Shown one piece after another: positions 1 to 10,523 of a stretch of DNA of 64,000 bases. This DNA is from Megalonaias nervosa. Lineage: Eukaryota > Mollusca > Bivalvia > Unionida > Unionidae. The position numbers and the translations under genes are program-made. Every line of letters begins with the position of its first letter. Position 1 is the stretch's first letter. The notes beneath the pieces were generated by a model that was not told the DNA's origin, did no database searches, and saw nothing but the letters and a program-made list of their open reading frames with translations. The DNA lies in contig JAECUM010096241.1 in the NCBI GenBank assembly GCA_016617855.1, forward strand, positions 39,331-103,330. The letters run 5' to 3'.

Positions 1-97
1 GTACTGTGACCTCACCCCTGTTCAATTCCCATTGAGTTAGACAAGCCAAAGCCCTTGTCTCTATGTTCCATTCCCCTTGAGTCTAAAAAGGCCCAAT

Positions 98-481
98 CTA
101 CTTCATGTTAAATTCTCGTTCTGACCCCATAGTGCAAACGACCAAATTTAACAATCTCCTGAATCTATATCGCCCCACTTCACTACTGATCGGCACCAGA
201 TCGATCAGGATGTCATCTACCATTCTCAACTCGCGAATCAGCAGGGCTCCGGATAAAATCAGCATGAACGGATTGGCCTTAGCACCCGTGAAGACGATCC
301 CGGCCGCTGTCACCACGAGGGATACCGATGCGGCGAATCTCAGTAAACGTCGATAATGCCGATTCGCACGTTTGTACACGTAGATCTTTCGATGGTAATA
401 GCGGTAATACGATTCGAGTTCTCTCCGGTCCCCGTACGACAAATTCACGTCGAAGTGATTAAAATCGATGATCGGTCTCAT
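98..481 (-). CDS. Polinton 2TM protein (element 0)
   Basis: This 127-aa open frame starts MRPIIDFNHFDV. It matches the gene at 18227-18715 of element 1, which starts MKKPIIDFNH, and in architecture the proteins at 32490 and 53583. An N-terminal helix rich in Tyr and basic residues (about residues 18-45) is followed by a hydrophobic hairpin (about residues 48-85) and a charged C-terminal tail. The Asp-Gly-Ile-Ser/Glu-Phe tail of the element 2 and 3 homologues is not present here, so the protein may be truncated. Its function is unknown; membrane association is inferred from the hydrophobic segments only. No break is visible in the frame. Confidence 0.6.
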   Translation of the reverse strand: MRPIIDFNHFDVNLSYGDRRELESYYRYYHRKIYVYKRANRHYRRLLRFAASVSLVVTAAGIVFTGAKANPFMLILSGALLIRELRMVDDILIDLVPISSEVGRYRFRRLLNLVVCTMGSEREFNMK

Positions 482-681
482 CTTACGCTTCTGAATCGAC
501 TAAAATCCGGATAAGCAGCTCAGCTGGGGAAAATGTTATGTTACAAACTTCAAGTGTTCTCTGATCTTATCCGTTTTCACCCTAGATTCGTGCAGTGTAA
601 CCATTAACCCACGATGGGTCTTTCTTTAAATCTTTTGTTATTTTAGTCAGCTGTTTGAGCTTGACAAGATCCGCTAGCGTA

Positions 682-1071
682 TCAGGAGTAGCCTGTAGCT
701 TTAGACGGTCTAAATACCTCTCTGCTTCCACGACTTGCAATAAACCATAATTTGTTTCCGCGGAATAAGGTATTTTCCGATATTTGTAAAGGTAACAAAA
801 AGCTAGAGCGTTGAGGTTTTATTTTTCGAAGACCTGTATTGCTGGAAACATAAAATCTGTCAAAGTAAGCCCGGTGACTCCAGTGTTTGCTGCAATATTT
901 TTTTCGATCATTAATTTGCTCAAGTAACTCCAGCGTTGTTGTTGGATGATTCACAACACTGTTCAGCTTCTGTTCAATTTCACCCGGCTGAAAATTAGCC
1001 AGATAACTATACGCCTCTGCAGCTACACCTGGATCGACTTTTCCACGTACATTGTGCATGAAATTGGACAT
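682..1071 (-). pseudogene. Structural-block gene of element 0 (truncated)
   Basis: This 129-aa frame starts MSNFMHNVRGKVDPG and is helical and polar up to about residue 55. It sits between the fiber and the 2TM gene, the place held by the 16911-18210 gene in element 1, so it is probably its homologue, although direct similarity is weak. The second half of the frame is atypical and a second frame further downstream (to about position 590) is rich in Lys, Leu and Asp, so a frameshift is likely. I do not recognise a domain. Confidence 0.4.
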
Positions 1072-1086
1072 GACTACAGCCGTTGC

Positions 1087-1577
1087 CTATTCGCTTCCAT
1101 AATAAGCCTTGAAAGAAGAGGAAAATTTCGACGACAACGAGATGATCACACCACATCCGTTTCCTGTGTTTCCCGTGAGTGTTGGAACGTGCCCGGTGCT
1201 GTTTCTGATGCGGCACGTGTCCACGTATATTTTCGTGCCTACTTCGTTGCTCGCCACATGAGGATAATTCCTCACCACGAGTTAAGCTCCCGACGCCGAG
1301 GTGTGAGTTCCGAATACGATTTCGCCTGAGTGTTATCCATGATCGACCACGTCGTTGGGAGTTCCTTCAGTGGCCTGGACAGAGTGATTCCCGAGTTGGA
1401 GACCGTCATCAGTGCTACAGATGATTCTGAACCCTTCGTCACTGGTCTGCATGGTGATGGGCGAGTAAGTTCCTGACGGATATCGATCAACCCCAATAAA
1501 CCTCCCTGAGGTGCCAACTAGATCATGCTCCATCCTGTATTGAAACCGATGTACATCCCAACACGTCTGATATTCTA
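1087..1577 (-). pseudogene. Fiber-like gene of element 0, C-terminal half
   Basis: Three minus-strand frames (about 1533-1333, then 1278-1087, with stops between) read as a Gly/Thr/Ser-rich, beta-type fiber head. The N-terminal half lies at 19558-19946, on the other side of element 1, and the frame is open across the old insertion junction. The preceding repeats in that half resemble those of the element 1 fiber. By position it is the attachment-fiber gene, but the head fold is not recognisable. Confidence 0.5.
1571..1577. repeat. Target site duplication of element 1 (left copy)
   Basis: The heptamer TATTCTA directly precedes the first TIR base and recurs at 19551-19557 directly after the last TIR base. 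Polintons usually duplicate 6 bp, so one of the seven bases may match by chance. Confidence 0.85.
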
Positions 1578-2323
1578 GTAGTAAAGGAAAATAGGACTTC
1601 TAGATTTTAATGACCTTTGACCCCCCACCAACCCCTCCATCAGAAAATATTTGTAACGAACCTGTATCTTAACTTGAAACAGGTTAGAAAATATACTTGT
1701 CAGGAGAAGGCCCTCTCTCCCACTCCAGAACGGTCTAACTGTTTCCCCCCTCCCCTAGTAAAGGAAAATAGGACTTCTAGATTTAATGACCTTTAACCCT
1801 CACACCAACCCCTCTATCAGAACATATTTGTAACGAACCTGCAGCTTGACTCAAAACAGGTCAGAAAATGTATTTATCAGGAGAAGACCCTCTCCACTCC
1901 ATTTGTATTAACCAGGTTTTCTAGATTTTAGACCCCTTCTATTTGTCAGAGAAAAACACCCTCCCCCATTTCAGATATTCTATAACAGACTATCTTTCGA
2001 ACTATACATGTTCTCTGCCTGTAGCCCAGACGTAGTCTGGACAGAGACTGCAGTGTTGCGATCGATAAATGTACATTGTTCTCTGCCTAAAAATAGACTG
2101 CGGTGTTTATGAATGATTGGAACTGTGTTATTTAAAACTGCGTAATAAGAATGTTCCGGAAGGATGATGAAATACTGTGCAATAAGAATGTTCCGGAAGG
2201 ATGATGAAATATTGTGTAATAAAAATCTTCTGGAGAATCAGCACAGGCTATATAAGGCGGCCCAAATGTTCAGTCTGAAGATATGTGCTTCGCTGGGAGG
2301 ATTAAAAGGTAGGTGAATTTTTT
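1578..2323 (+). repeat. Left TIR of element 1
   Basis: It is inverted against 18802-19550 with small indels and substitutions. The outer part is internally repeated with a period of about 177 bp: the block starting TAGTAAAGGAAAATAGGACT at 1579 recurs at 1756, and a weaker partial third copy sits near 1915. The inner part holds a TATA-like box, an initiator-like TCAGTC and a splice-donor-like AAAAGGTAGGTG at the very edge. Confidence 0.95.
2249..2257 (+). promoter_or_regulatory. Inward-facing TATA box in left TIR
   Basis: TATATAAGG is followed about 22 bp later by TCAGTC, which fits an arthropod/mollusc-style initiator. Both are conserved in the right TIR (18870-18877, minus strand), which also differs at other sites, so the element may be kept for function. 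Transcription from here would run antisense to the polymerase gene. Confidence 0.45.
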
Positions 2324-2379
2324 CTTGAAAATTTAGGTCCTTTATTTTAACAAGAAAAAAATATTATTTTTATTTTCAG
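2309..2379 (+). other. Candidate short leader intron at TIR edge
   Basis: AAAAG/GTAGGTGA is a near-consensus donor at the inner edge of the left TIR. An AT-rich stretch ending TTTTATTTTCAG/A follows 70 bases later. The donor is repeated in the right TIR. This is sequence-motif evidence only. Confidence 0.3.
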
Positions 2380-2582
2380 AGGTCTTAAAGAACTTCGTCG
2401 CCAATAATTAATATTTCTACAGTAGCTACCAGAAATAATTTGTCATCATGTTTATACAAATGGAATTTAACTTTCCCACTTCCTTTTCGATGGCATCCAA
2501 ATAACTCTCTCATTGTTACCCTGTTGACATAATACTTATAACCTTTTGCAAAAATCTTCGACCGGTTTAGGTCAATATTTAT

Positions 2583-2837
2583 TTAGGTATATTTTTCCTG
2601 GCTGATTGGATTATAAAGATTAATATATTTTTGTCCGAGATTGTCTCTCAACTTTTCAAGATTATCAAAATATTTGCTGTCATCTGATTTAATAAGCGAG
2701 AGTTTTATACTATCAATTTTACTAAAACAAATACCTGAAATTTCATCATTAAATTCAAACCGTAGTGGTTGGTCGTTAATCATCAACACCTTAACCTTAC
2801 TATTAACTCCATCAGCTAACGTTAAATTTTCAAACAT
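2583..2837 (-). CDS. Small hypothetical protein next to polymerase
   Basis: This 84-aa frame starts MFENLTLADGVN, immediately downstream (6 bp) of the polymerase stop codon. It is acidic/lysine-rich with no Cys motifs or membrane segment. I do not recognise a family. Its position at the end of the leftward gene block suggests co-expression with the polymerase. The region 2324-2582 between it and the TIR shows no gene. Confidence 0.45.
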   Translation of the reverse strand: MFENLTLADGVNSKVKVLMINDQPLRFEFNDEISGICFSKIDSIKLSLIKSDDSKYFDNLEKLRDNLGQKYINLYNPISQEKYT

Positions 2838-2842
2838 TATTT

Positions 2843-5800
2843 CTAAAGTTTAGACAAAAAATGTCCAATAGCTAATGTATTAACCCCGTCCTCGCAATAG
2901 GCAATAGCGTTTGTCATCAAAATTACTTAGTCCACGTTTAATAATTGTATCTGTTTCAAGTTTGTGATGATTTGATCTAATAACATTTGTTTTAATAAAG
3001 CTGACATTATTGTTTAGTGCTGCTTTAAAATCATCAAATTTCATACATATTTTTACATACCCACGAGGAATACCTTTGCTTTTTTTGTCAGTTTATCGTC
3101 ATCTAAAATTACTGCGTACATTTTACTTCTTAGTCCGACAAATTCCTTAACTGGCACAAACATAACTTCGTCCTTAAATTTGCCAATAACTTTCTTGTTA
3201 GCTGGATCATGAAATCCACTACTTGCTGGATAATCCGATAAATCAAATAGGTCAAGGTGGTCATAAATATCCTGATAGACATCCTCACATTTTATATCAT
3301 AGACTAGCGAATCTGTATCGGTAAACAATAAGTTTGAATCTGGCCAGACTCTCTTAACAAATCCGTAGTGAAAATCGTACATCAACCACTTTGATATGCC
3401 CAATACCGACGAACCAACGTAAATTGGTTTATTTAACTTTAAATTTGTCTTTCGTCGCTGTATTGAAACAAGATTTTCATTAAATATTTTCATACTGACA
3501 AAACCGTCATCGTTAACTAATTTATTCCTGCGATTTATGTCGTTTACAATCTCAATATTTACGCTTTTTCGAATATTCTCCATCGTCTTGCCAAATACGG
3601 AATTGTTCATAAGTTTAAAGAAGTTCTTCTCAAATTCAGTTCTAGAAGTTGCGCGACGTTTGGTATTTAAATCAATATAATCTGCCATCCAACGACATTG
3701 TTTGAATTTTAACACGCGATGAACTTTACTTAAGACTAAGCCGTGGTCGACTGCTTGTTTTAGGTTTCTATAGTGCAAAACGTAATTCCGTTTACTGAGT
3801 AGATTTGGAACTAGCTTATTAACAATCGAATTTTTTGCTGTTGTCACCGCCTGTTGTTCAGGTGATAATAAACTATAGTCTATTACTATCGATTCTGCAC
3901 AAAACGGATAATCGTTATGTAGGTTGTGCAGTGACTCAGGATAATCGAGATCTACTTCAACAAAATAACTGACATCGGAAAAATCATTATTGATTTTTCT
4001 GGGAAGATTTTTTTCTGTTTCGCTAAGAAATTGATCTGGAGTTATCCAATGAAATCCACTGCACGGCATCGGCTCTGACATTGCCCAATCATACAAATTA
4101 TTTGAATCCAGATAAATAATATAATTTGAAGGTAAATTTTTATTGTAATTTACCAGACATTTATTATTAGCTACTGCATATTTTTTTTTTATATAACGCT
4201 AATTCCGCCTCTGACACCTTTTTCAATAAAATTAAACATATCAACATCTGTCAAGAGATCCAATTCTATCTTACTTGTTTTTAGCAGAGCATCCCAAGAT
4301 AGTCCTGGTGGAGAATAATACCAACAGGGGTCTAATCCATAATTTTCATGACTAACTCGACGAAAACTCTCGAAAACATCAGCTAACAATAACACATCTG
4401 TTTTCAAATATAAATCATGATAATCACCAAATGTTTTGCATCCGAATTTACTCCAAATATCTTGTGCATATTTGTACTCGTCGTCCGAAATACCATCACC
4501 CTTTAGCTCTGAATAAAACTTGTCTTTGCCAGCAGAGAAGTTTCATCAAATCTGCTCCAGTCGTCGAGATGCTCGTAAGGAAAAATACCTTTCTTTGTCA
4601 GATCGACGTAGTTTTCACCAAAACAACTTTTTAGATTATTGAAATTGTTATAACCTTTTACAAGTTCATCTAGCGGAGCTGCCATAAATTGCAGACTGTC
4701 CATGAAACGTAATTTGCCAAGCGTAACTGACATATATTTTTCAAAATTATTTGGTGTACATTTTACTACATTGTCGAGTTTTAGCTTAGATTTAATTTAC
4801 TCATTGCCAAAAGCTTCTACAATGATATGACTATCATAACCACGAAAATTATGTAAAACTACAGGAATAAATTTTGGTGCATGAAATTTTAGATTGCAAT
4901 TGTTATGAGCTGCTCCTCGATACTTGCCAGTTAGATGACAGTGATCTCGCACTTTATCATCACCTAACAACTTTTCGCAGATATGACAATTAACTGCATT
5001 ATCAAAATCAAGTTCTTGTTTGGATGTTATTTTCATTGGAGCTGTTTTGGATAATCTGTTAAAAATTTTATTAACATCATCTATTAAATTTTTTAATAAC
5101 CACACAGCCGGACTTTCAGATTTGCCACGATATAACTTTACTGGATTTGAAAAATTATCATTAGCACAACAAACTACTTTGTAGGAAACCCCGAAAGGAT
5201 AACGTTGTTGCATTTTCCTTGTACTCGATTTATTTTGATCATTTTCTGCACCTGCCACAGGAACAAGTAGACACTCAAAATCTGCATAAATAACAAATGG
5301 GATACTTAGCTTATTCTTATAATTTTTAAATTTTAATACTTTTTTTTCTCTGTTGGCATTGTTATTCTTTGAACGTTAACACAATATTCAACATGCCCTT
5401 GTAAAGTTTCAGGTTTAGAAAACCCTTGTAAACATCTGTAGCAGAAATATTTTTTTTCCATGATACTTATTATACTGTCTGCCAAATAACCCGTTAAAGT
5501 TTTTTATCCAGCAATAATATCCTTTATAAAATAACAAAATTATTGTCAACTGCGTAGCATTTTCTGAAATATATCTCGGGTAAACATTTTCTCGATCATC
5601 TAGTCCGAAACATTTACTGAAATATTTTTTTTTTTTCAAACTTTGGTATCTGATTTTCTGACACTGGAAAAGTTATTCCGTCAAAATCCAATTCATTTCT
5701 GTACGGCAAATATTTTTCAACTTGGTTGGAGTTACAATTTTGAGGATGTCTTGCAGACAAAATTGCCCAACCGAAACACTCATTGTCGCTGTTTTTGATA

Positions 5801-6337
5801 TTTATACAATATTTTTTTGTTTTTAATTTTTTGAGGAAGATCAACGTAAGAACTACCGCGAAGTACGTTATATTTTGCTGTGTGAAATAAAACTTCTTTT
5901 ATCATTTCAAATTTCCAACCTGATCCTGATGAAGTAAATTCCTCAAGCTTTTTCCAAATTTCTTGGTGTATTTCACTGGCAACTGTGGCAATATTTGTTC
6001 CAGTTAATATTTTTCGTGATTTAGCTGTTAAATATGGCTCGGCAATTTCGCTGTCGAAATTTGCATTTTCAAAAATTATATCAAGTACATTTTTTTCTAT
6101 TGCACGTAATTTTGATAAAATTACATGCTATTGCACTATCAGCTTGATACTTTTGTGAACTGCAAGTTCTTGAACTATAACAGGTTGTAAAAGATGAAAT
6201 AAATTTGTGGAGTTAAAATTTTCTAAAACATTTTGAATATCAAACTTATAACTTTTATCATAGCCAGAAAATGCCGCAGCAATTTTTTCAACATGTTCGG
6301 ATAGGCTCTTCTTGGTAATATCTCGCAATTTTAACAT
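2843..6337 (-). pseudogene. polB: Family B DNA polymerase (protein-primed, Polinton type), decayed
   Basis: The gene would copy the element's linear genome from its ends. Read on the minus strand it shows an exonuclease Exo I-like YADFE, an inserted Cys/His block (about 5000-4890) CHICEKLL...VRDHCHLTGKYRG like phage endonuclease VII, an Exo II-like region HNFRGYDSH, Exo III-like KTDVLLLADVF, palm motif A (DSNNLYDWAM), motif B (FEKNFFKLMNNSVFG) and motif C (FTDTDS). About 1,150 codons is usual for the family. Breaks: in-frame stops near 6126 and 4797, and frameshifts near 5825, 5635, 5455, 5340, 4530, 4185, 3080 and 2900, most of them in A/T runs. The start ATG at 6337 follows ATATATA. The polymerase call is certain; whether it ever worked in this copy is not. 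Confidence 0.9.
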
Positions 6338-6411
6338 TATATATAATATTTTTATATTCAATTGGTTTTCTGTTTATTTTTCAATTAGAAATATAATTTC
6401 TTACAGGTATA

Positions 6412-7221
6412 ATGTCAGAAAATATAACAGCAGAGGAACAGGAAGAATATCACGTTCACCCAGCGTACAACTTATATGCAGGAAACGCACTTGGTTCGAT
6501 TATTCATGTCAGGTACGGACGACCTTTTGGTAAAGCAACTCCAGCTGGAATGATAATAAGTGTGAAAGGAGATAATACAGATAGAATTAAAATGTTTAGA
6601 AAAGATTTTATTTAAACGTCATTTTGTGGAGATATACCAGAAGGACAGCGAGTATATAGAGTAAATGGCGCAGTTAATGATGATAATATTGAAAATTTAT
6701 CATTGCAAGACGAATTTCAGCCTCATCCAGTATTTGATCTGTATGAGGCTAATGACAAAGGGATTATTCGAAATAAAAAAAACAAAAAAGTTATTGGAAA
6801 GTTAAATAATACTGGCTATTTACGTATAAAAGTTAGAGGAAATGAAACAGATTTTATTAATTATAACAGTCATAGATTTGTGTTTGAAACTTTTAATGGT
6901 GATATTCCCAATAATTCAGTTATTGATCATCTTAACAAAATTAAAACAGACAATCACATTGAAAATTTAAATCTAGTTACATCTCAAGAAAATACACGAC
7001 GTGGAGCCGGTTCTTATGGATCTAATCTAAAAAATCCGACTAAACCAGTGATTTCTATAAATTTAGAAACTGGAGAAATAATGAAATTTAAGTCAACTTA
7101 TTCTGCTGCAAAATATTTTAAAATTGACTGCAAATCAATAAAATTTGAAGCTGACGGCAAAACTAAATCAGCAACATCACAATCAACTTTCGATAGATTT
7201 ATTTTCAAGTATATTTCTTAA
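6412..7221 (+). pseudogene. Freestanding HNH homing-endonuclease-like gene
   Basis: Plus-strand frame opposed to both neighbours, with one in-frame TAA near 6613. Two tandem HNH-like halves are seen: a first with a weak motif, and a second (6703-7221) with GIIRNKKNKKVIGKLNNTGY, then HRFVFETFNGDIP, VIDHLNKIKTDNHIENL and SQENTRRG, the core of the HNH family found in homing endonucleases. A C-terminal NUMOD1-like repeat (SAAKYFKI) would bind DNA. It lies between the polymerase and a small gene rather than in an intron. A related gene sits beside the polymerase of element 2 (36157-36633). Probably a selfish passenger; a role in replication is possible but unproven. Confidence 0.7.
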
Positions 7222-7473
7222 TTCTGTTTTGGTAAGACAATTATGAGCGAACATTAAAATATCATCACGATCAAATTTTAGTGTTATTAATGCACTATCA
7301 TTAAGTTTATTTTTTTCTGCTGCTGTTAGGAGAATCTTATCAGAGTCACCTTGCATAACATTAACATCAACAGAATAAGCACTATAACCTGACAGACATT
7401 TTCTAACTGCTTCAGCTAGTTCTTTATAATTTAATATATTTACTTTCTGATGATATTTTGTTTCTGTTGCCAT
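7183..7473 (-). CDS. Small hypothetical protein upstream of polymerase
   Basis: A 96-aa frame starting MATETKYHQKVN after AATAATAAA. It contains a short SGYSAYSVDV segment that vaguely resembles the FSGYDKSYKFD segment at the polymerase N-terminus, so it could be a related domain or a piece separated by the HNH gene. Its 3' end overlaps the HNH gene by 39 bases in convergent orientation, which may mean its tail was altered by the HNH insertion. The family is not recognised. Confidence 0.45.
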   Translation of the reverse strand: MATETKYHQKVNILNYKELAEAVRKCLSGYSAYSVDVNVMQGDSDKILLTAAEKNKLNDSALITLKFDRDDILMFAHNCLTKTELRNILENKSIES

Positions 7474-7514
7474 TTTATTATTATAATTAGATAAAAGAAA
7501 ATATATAATATAAT

Positions 7515-7811
7515 ATGGACCTGATAAAACGGTTTGCTGAAATATATGCCGACGACAGCGTCGTCGACAATACAATTGCAAGTGGTAAGATCACTAACAA
7601 CAATTTTACAGCAGGAAATTTAGATAAATCTGCTAGTTATAGCGAAGATGATATTTTATATAACAACGAATCCGAAGATGAAGTAGTCGCCGTCGTTGAC
7701 AAAAACAAATACAGCAGACCGACAACTGGACGATATAATATTAAATATCATATCGCTAAAAAAATAATAAAATTTAATTTTACTGTTGCCGAACAGCAAA
7801 TATTTTGGTAA
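7515..7811 (+). CDS. Small acidic hypothetical protein
   Basis: A 98-aa frame starting MDLIKRFAEIYADD. Its ATG is preceded by ATATAATATAAT, the start motif of the element, and it diverges from the 7473 gene with 41 bp between start codons. Residues 35-60 are Asp/Glu/Ser-rich. No known domain. A second frame after 7790 could continue it after a frameshift in an A/T run, so the 3' end is uncertain. It may act early or regulate, but this is inference. Confidence 0.4.
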   Translation: MDLIKRFAEIYADDSVVDNTIASGKITNNNFTAGNLDKSASYSEDDILYNNESEDEVVAVVDKNKYSRPTTGRYNIKYHIAKKIIKFNFTVAEQQIFW

Positions 7812-7989
7812 CTTATAAAACCGTTTTTAAATCTAAAGATAACTGGCCAGCAAAGGAGCATAAAATACGATTTCATTTTTGTTAAAATATTCAATTTGAT
7901 GCCAGTCGATGATACAAGAAAATTACATTTAATTTCCTTATGTAGACCGGTCAAATGTAAATCTGTACTTACGAAATACGAACAAGTAT

Positions 7990-9321
7990 TTATTCAATCA
8001 AGATCGACCGAGTTGGCACCCAACTATTAAACTTATCGCTATACCCGCGCCATTTGACTAAACTTTTGTTGCCGCGCTTCCTAATAACTTTATCAGTTTT
8101 TTGAAGTTCTTGTTCATAAAAACTGCCAGTTATAGGTTCTCCAGCCAGATCTTTTAACGCATATGTCACTGGTATTGTTAAAAGTTCTTTATCAACAACA
8201 AATATTTCTTCGCTCCAGTTTGGAGTAAATCCTTTCTCAAATATTTTTGTCGTCAGAGAAATTCAAACTCGATCACCAACTTTAAATTTATGTCTGCGGT
8301 ACATATTTTCATTTGCTAATATTGGATTTTTAATTGTGTCGTTTGGTGACATTTTGGTGGTTCGGTGTTTCGTGTTATTATATTCATCAACAATGTTTTG
8401 TAGATTGCCAATGTATTTAATTGTATTTTTAGCTGTCAAATACTTGTGTATTTTTTCGTTTAGTGTGCGGTTAAATCGCTCGACGACAACACTTTTACCT
8501 TCATTTCCAGTGACATATTTTTTGATGTTATTTTGTTCCAAAAACTGCTCAAATATTTTATTAAAAAATTCTGCTCCATGAACGGTCCAGATTCTGTTTG
8601 GTTTTCTTTCTGTACTAACGATAACCTGTTTTAACGCATCAGTTATTGACGTTCCTGTCTTATCTGGAACTGGTACACTAAAAGCATATTTGCTAAAAAC
8701 ATCTACAACATTAAAAAGATATCTTTTATTATTGTTAAATTCAGATATATTTGACATATCAACTAAATCTATTGCCCAGATATCGTCAACGACATTTGCG
8801 ACAACCTTACGTCGCGTAAACGTTTTTTTTTTAGGTTTGTGTAGCTCAGACGCAAGCGTCTTCGACACCAGATCATCATATAATTCTCTGCCGAGACCTA
8901 GTTTATATTTTGCTCCAATAAAACCTTGTACCAGCCTTCGGTCAAATCGCTCTCGCATATTCACAGGTTTCATGTCACGAAGTTCGTCTAACATTACTTT
9001 ATCGCAACCGGCCTTGTCCCCTTCATGGTCACGATAACAAATGTCGTGGCGCATTGCTATTGCATCAACTTGATTGTAAGGCTCTTGTCCTGGCAGCGGA
9101 TTATCGTTTTCGTCCAACTGTCTGTGTAGTGGATTATAAGGTCCAGTGTATTTATGGCCTGGCAATGTCCAACCGCCTTTTGGTTTTGGAAATTTGCCAA
9201 TTAATGTATGTATATCTATACCTGTTCCAATTATTTCTCTGTTGTTGCATTGTTGACAGAATGTAACAATTTTATTTTGCTCAAGACAGAGATATCTATC
9301 ACAATCGCACTCGCATCGCAT
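7990..9321 (-). pseudogene. PLA2-like domain fused to DDE integrase with chromodomain
   Basis: Residues ~1-30 carry Cys pairs (CDCDRYLC, CQQC). Residues 47-120 are a parvovirus-VP1-like phospholipase A2 motif: YTGPYNPL for calcium binding and AIAMRHDICY with the catalytic His-Asp. Residues ~175-330 are a retroviral-type integrase core: first Asp in AIDLVDM, Glu in VVERFNRTLNEK; the second Asp position reads WTVHGAEFF, so the acidic residue is missing. A TGA stop near 8260 interrupts the frame, which then runs on into a chromodomain-like KWRGYSDKFNSWVP and ends at 7990. Integration of element DNA and membrane lysis at entry are the family roles. Joining both in one protein is unusual compared with element 2. 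Confidence 0.85.
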
Positions 9322-9327
9322 TATTTA

Positions 9328-9525
9328 TCAATCATCTACTAAAATAACTGGACCCGCTCCGGAAAACTTTGTTGCCGGCGTTGGAGATTTCTTTAAAAAC
9401 ATACTTTTTCTTTTTCCGCAGACTGCACAAATGCTCCTTAATATTGTCCTATTATTTTTTGTTTTTTCTGTTGTTTCATCGCTATTCTCTGTTTTAGTTT
9501 TGCACTTGAGACAGTATGTTGACAT
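9328..9525 (-). CDS. Zinc-ribbon small protein
   Basis: 65 aa starting MSTYCLKCKTKTE after AATATAAA. Two CxxC knuckles (CLKC and CAVC) with a basic KRKSMF tail form a zinc ribbon of the kind widespread in adintovirus-like elements. The gene is 6 bp upstream of the PLA2-integrase and 1 bp from the protease stop, so the three are tightly packed. In elements 2 and 3 the homologous ribbon is joined to the PLA2 domain. The tail KFSGAGPVILVDD shows no PLA2 signal, so here the two are separate. The molecular role is unknown. Confidence 0.7.
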   Translation of the reverse strand: MSTYCLKCKTKTENSDETTEKTKNNRTILRSICAVCGKRKSMFLKKSPTPATKFSGAGPVILVDD

Positions 9526-9526
9526 T

Positions 9527-10103
9527 TTATATTCCTTGATTATATAATATTGCAATCTCATCATTGTTAGCAGATGGTCGTTTATCAACTTGCAAAATAA
9601 TCTTTAAAAAATCTGGACTTTTATTCATCTGTTTAATGAACATTATACAATAATATCCACAAGCAGAAGTTCCAACAGGCTGAATTTGATTAGACGAATA
9701 ATTTATTGTTTTATACTTGGACATGTATTTTTTTATCGCGTCACTTGGTGGAAGTCCAAATGAGTCAAAATAATTATTGCCGTAGACTGCTACCCAATGT
9801 GTGCCAGATCCATCATTGAAATCTTGTATATTTATCACACACGAACCCGGCGGAATCGCCGCAAGTTCATCTTTAGAATAAACTCCACGGAATCCGGGAA
9901 CCGATCCTAACTTACCTAGTATATCAAAGTTACTTAACGCAGCCACGGCTGAGTTCCTGGCAATGTTAGTCCTCGGCCGATTCCCAGCAGATTTGGCAGT
10001 AGACTTCCCGCTACTCCCGCCAGGAACGATCCTATAAATCCGCTTTTCCTTCTTCGCGATCGCGTCTTTTTTTAGTCTTTCTTACCGTTTTTCGTCGTGG
10101 CAT
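9527..10103 (-). pseudogene. Adenain-like (C5) maturation cysteine protease
   Basis: The catalytic set of the adenovirus protease family is present in order: His in GTHWVAVY, Asp in YFDSFGLPPS, Gln in NQIQPVG and Cys in SACGYYCIMF. It would process capsid precursors. The ATG at 10103 (after AAATATA) opens a Lys/Arg-rich leader (MPRRKTVRKTKK). A frameshift in the following A run moves the frame into a Gly/Ser/Ala linker and then the protease core. The basic leader resembles core or pX-type peptides, so the protease could be made as a fusion with a basic domain, as seen more clearly in elements 2 and 3. Confidence 0.85.
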
Positions 10104-10114
10104 TATATTTATCT

Positions 10115-10501
10115 TTAGACAAAAATTTTCTTTATTCCGTCTCCGGAGACAGCCTTTTTCGTTGCGCCAGATACTGCGCCAGACGCTGCTGCTAATCCTA
10201 ATGTACCAGGTACTGGCAAAATTTTAGGTATTAACGTTCTGACCGCTACAGATAATTCCGGCGCGAAGAAACCGCCATATTTTGCCATCGCTGTTATTTG
10301 TGCGGCACTCAGATTCAACACAAAAGGTTTTTGCGATCGTACCTGTTCACCTGTTTTTTTGGTTAACATTAATTTTGTCAAAGTACCTTTGTCCCCATGT
10401 TTTATTTTTAATGATACTGGCCGACCTTTTTGTAAACCCTGTCGGAGTTTCTTAACTTGACCATCAGTCAAATACATTTCTTTCACAAGATATTTTGTCA
10501 T
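10115..10501 (-). CDS. Minor capsid-like protein with C-terminal hydrophobic segment
   Basis: 128 aa from the ATG at 10501, directly preceded by TTTATATA. An N-terminal YLTDGQVKKLRQG repeat unit and a second LSAAQITAMAKYGGF unit are followed by a Gly/Ala/Pro-rich hydrophobic segment (LPVPGTLGLAAASGAVSG) and a basic tail. The element 2 homologue (30451-30887) has the same two-unit layout. By position after the major capsid gene and by composition it is probably a membrane-active or core-linking minor capsid protein (pX/pVI-like). The frame is open. Confidence 0.6.
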   Translation of the reverse strand: MTKYLVKEMYLTDGQVKKLRQGLQKGRPVSLKIKHGDKGTLTKLMLTKKTGEQVRSQKPFVLNLSAAQITAMAKYGGFFAPELSVAVRTLIPKILPVPGTLGLAAASGAVSGATKKAVSGDGIKKIFV

Positions 10502-10523
10502 TATATAAAGGTTGTAGATTAAA

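Larger units (their letters stand above)
1..1577. mobile_element. Element 0: older Polinton remnant, left half
   Basis: Minus-strand pieces lie in the same order as the plus-strand block at 15617-18715 of element 1: fiber (1087-1577), a middle gene (682-1071) and a 2TM protein (98-481). The other half lies at 19558-20530, beyond the inserted element 1. Removing element 1 and one copy of the 7-bp duplication leaves the fiber reading frame open across the junction. The left end of element 0 is outside the window or lost. Confidence 0.75.
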
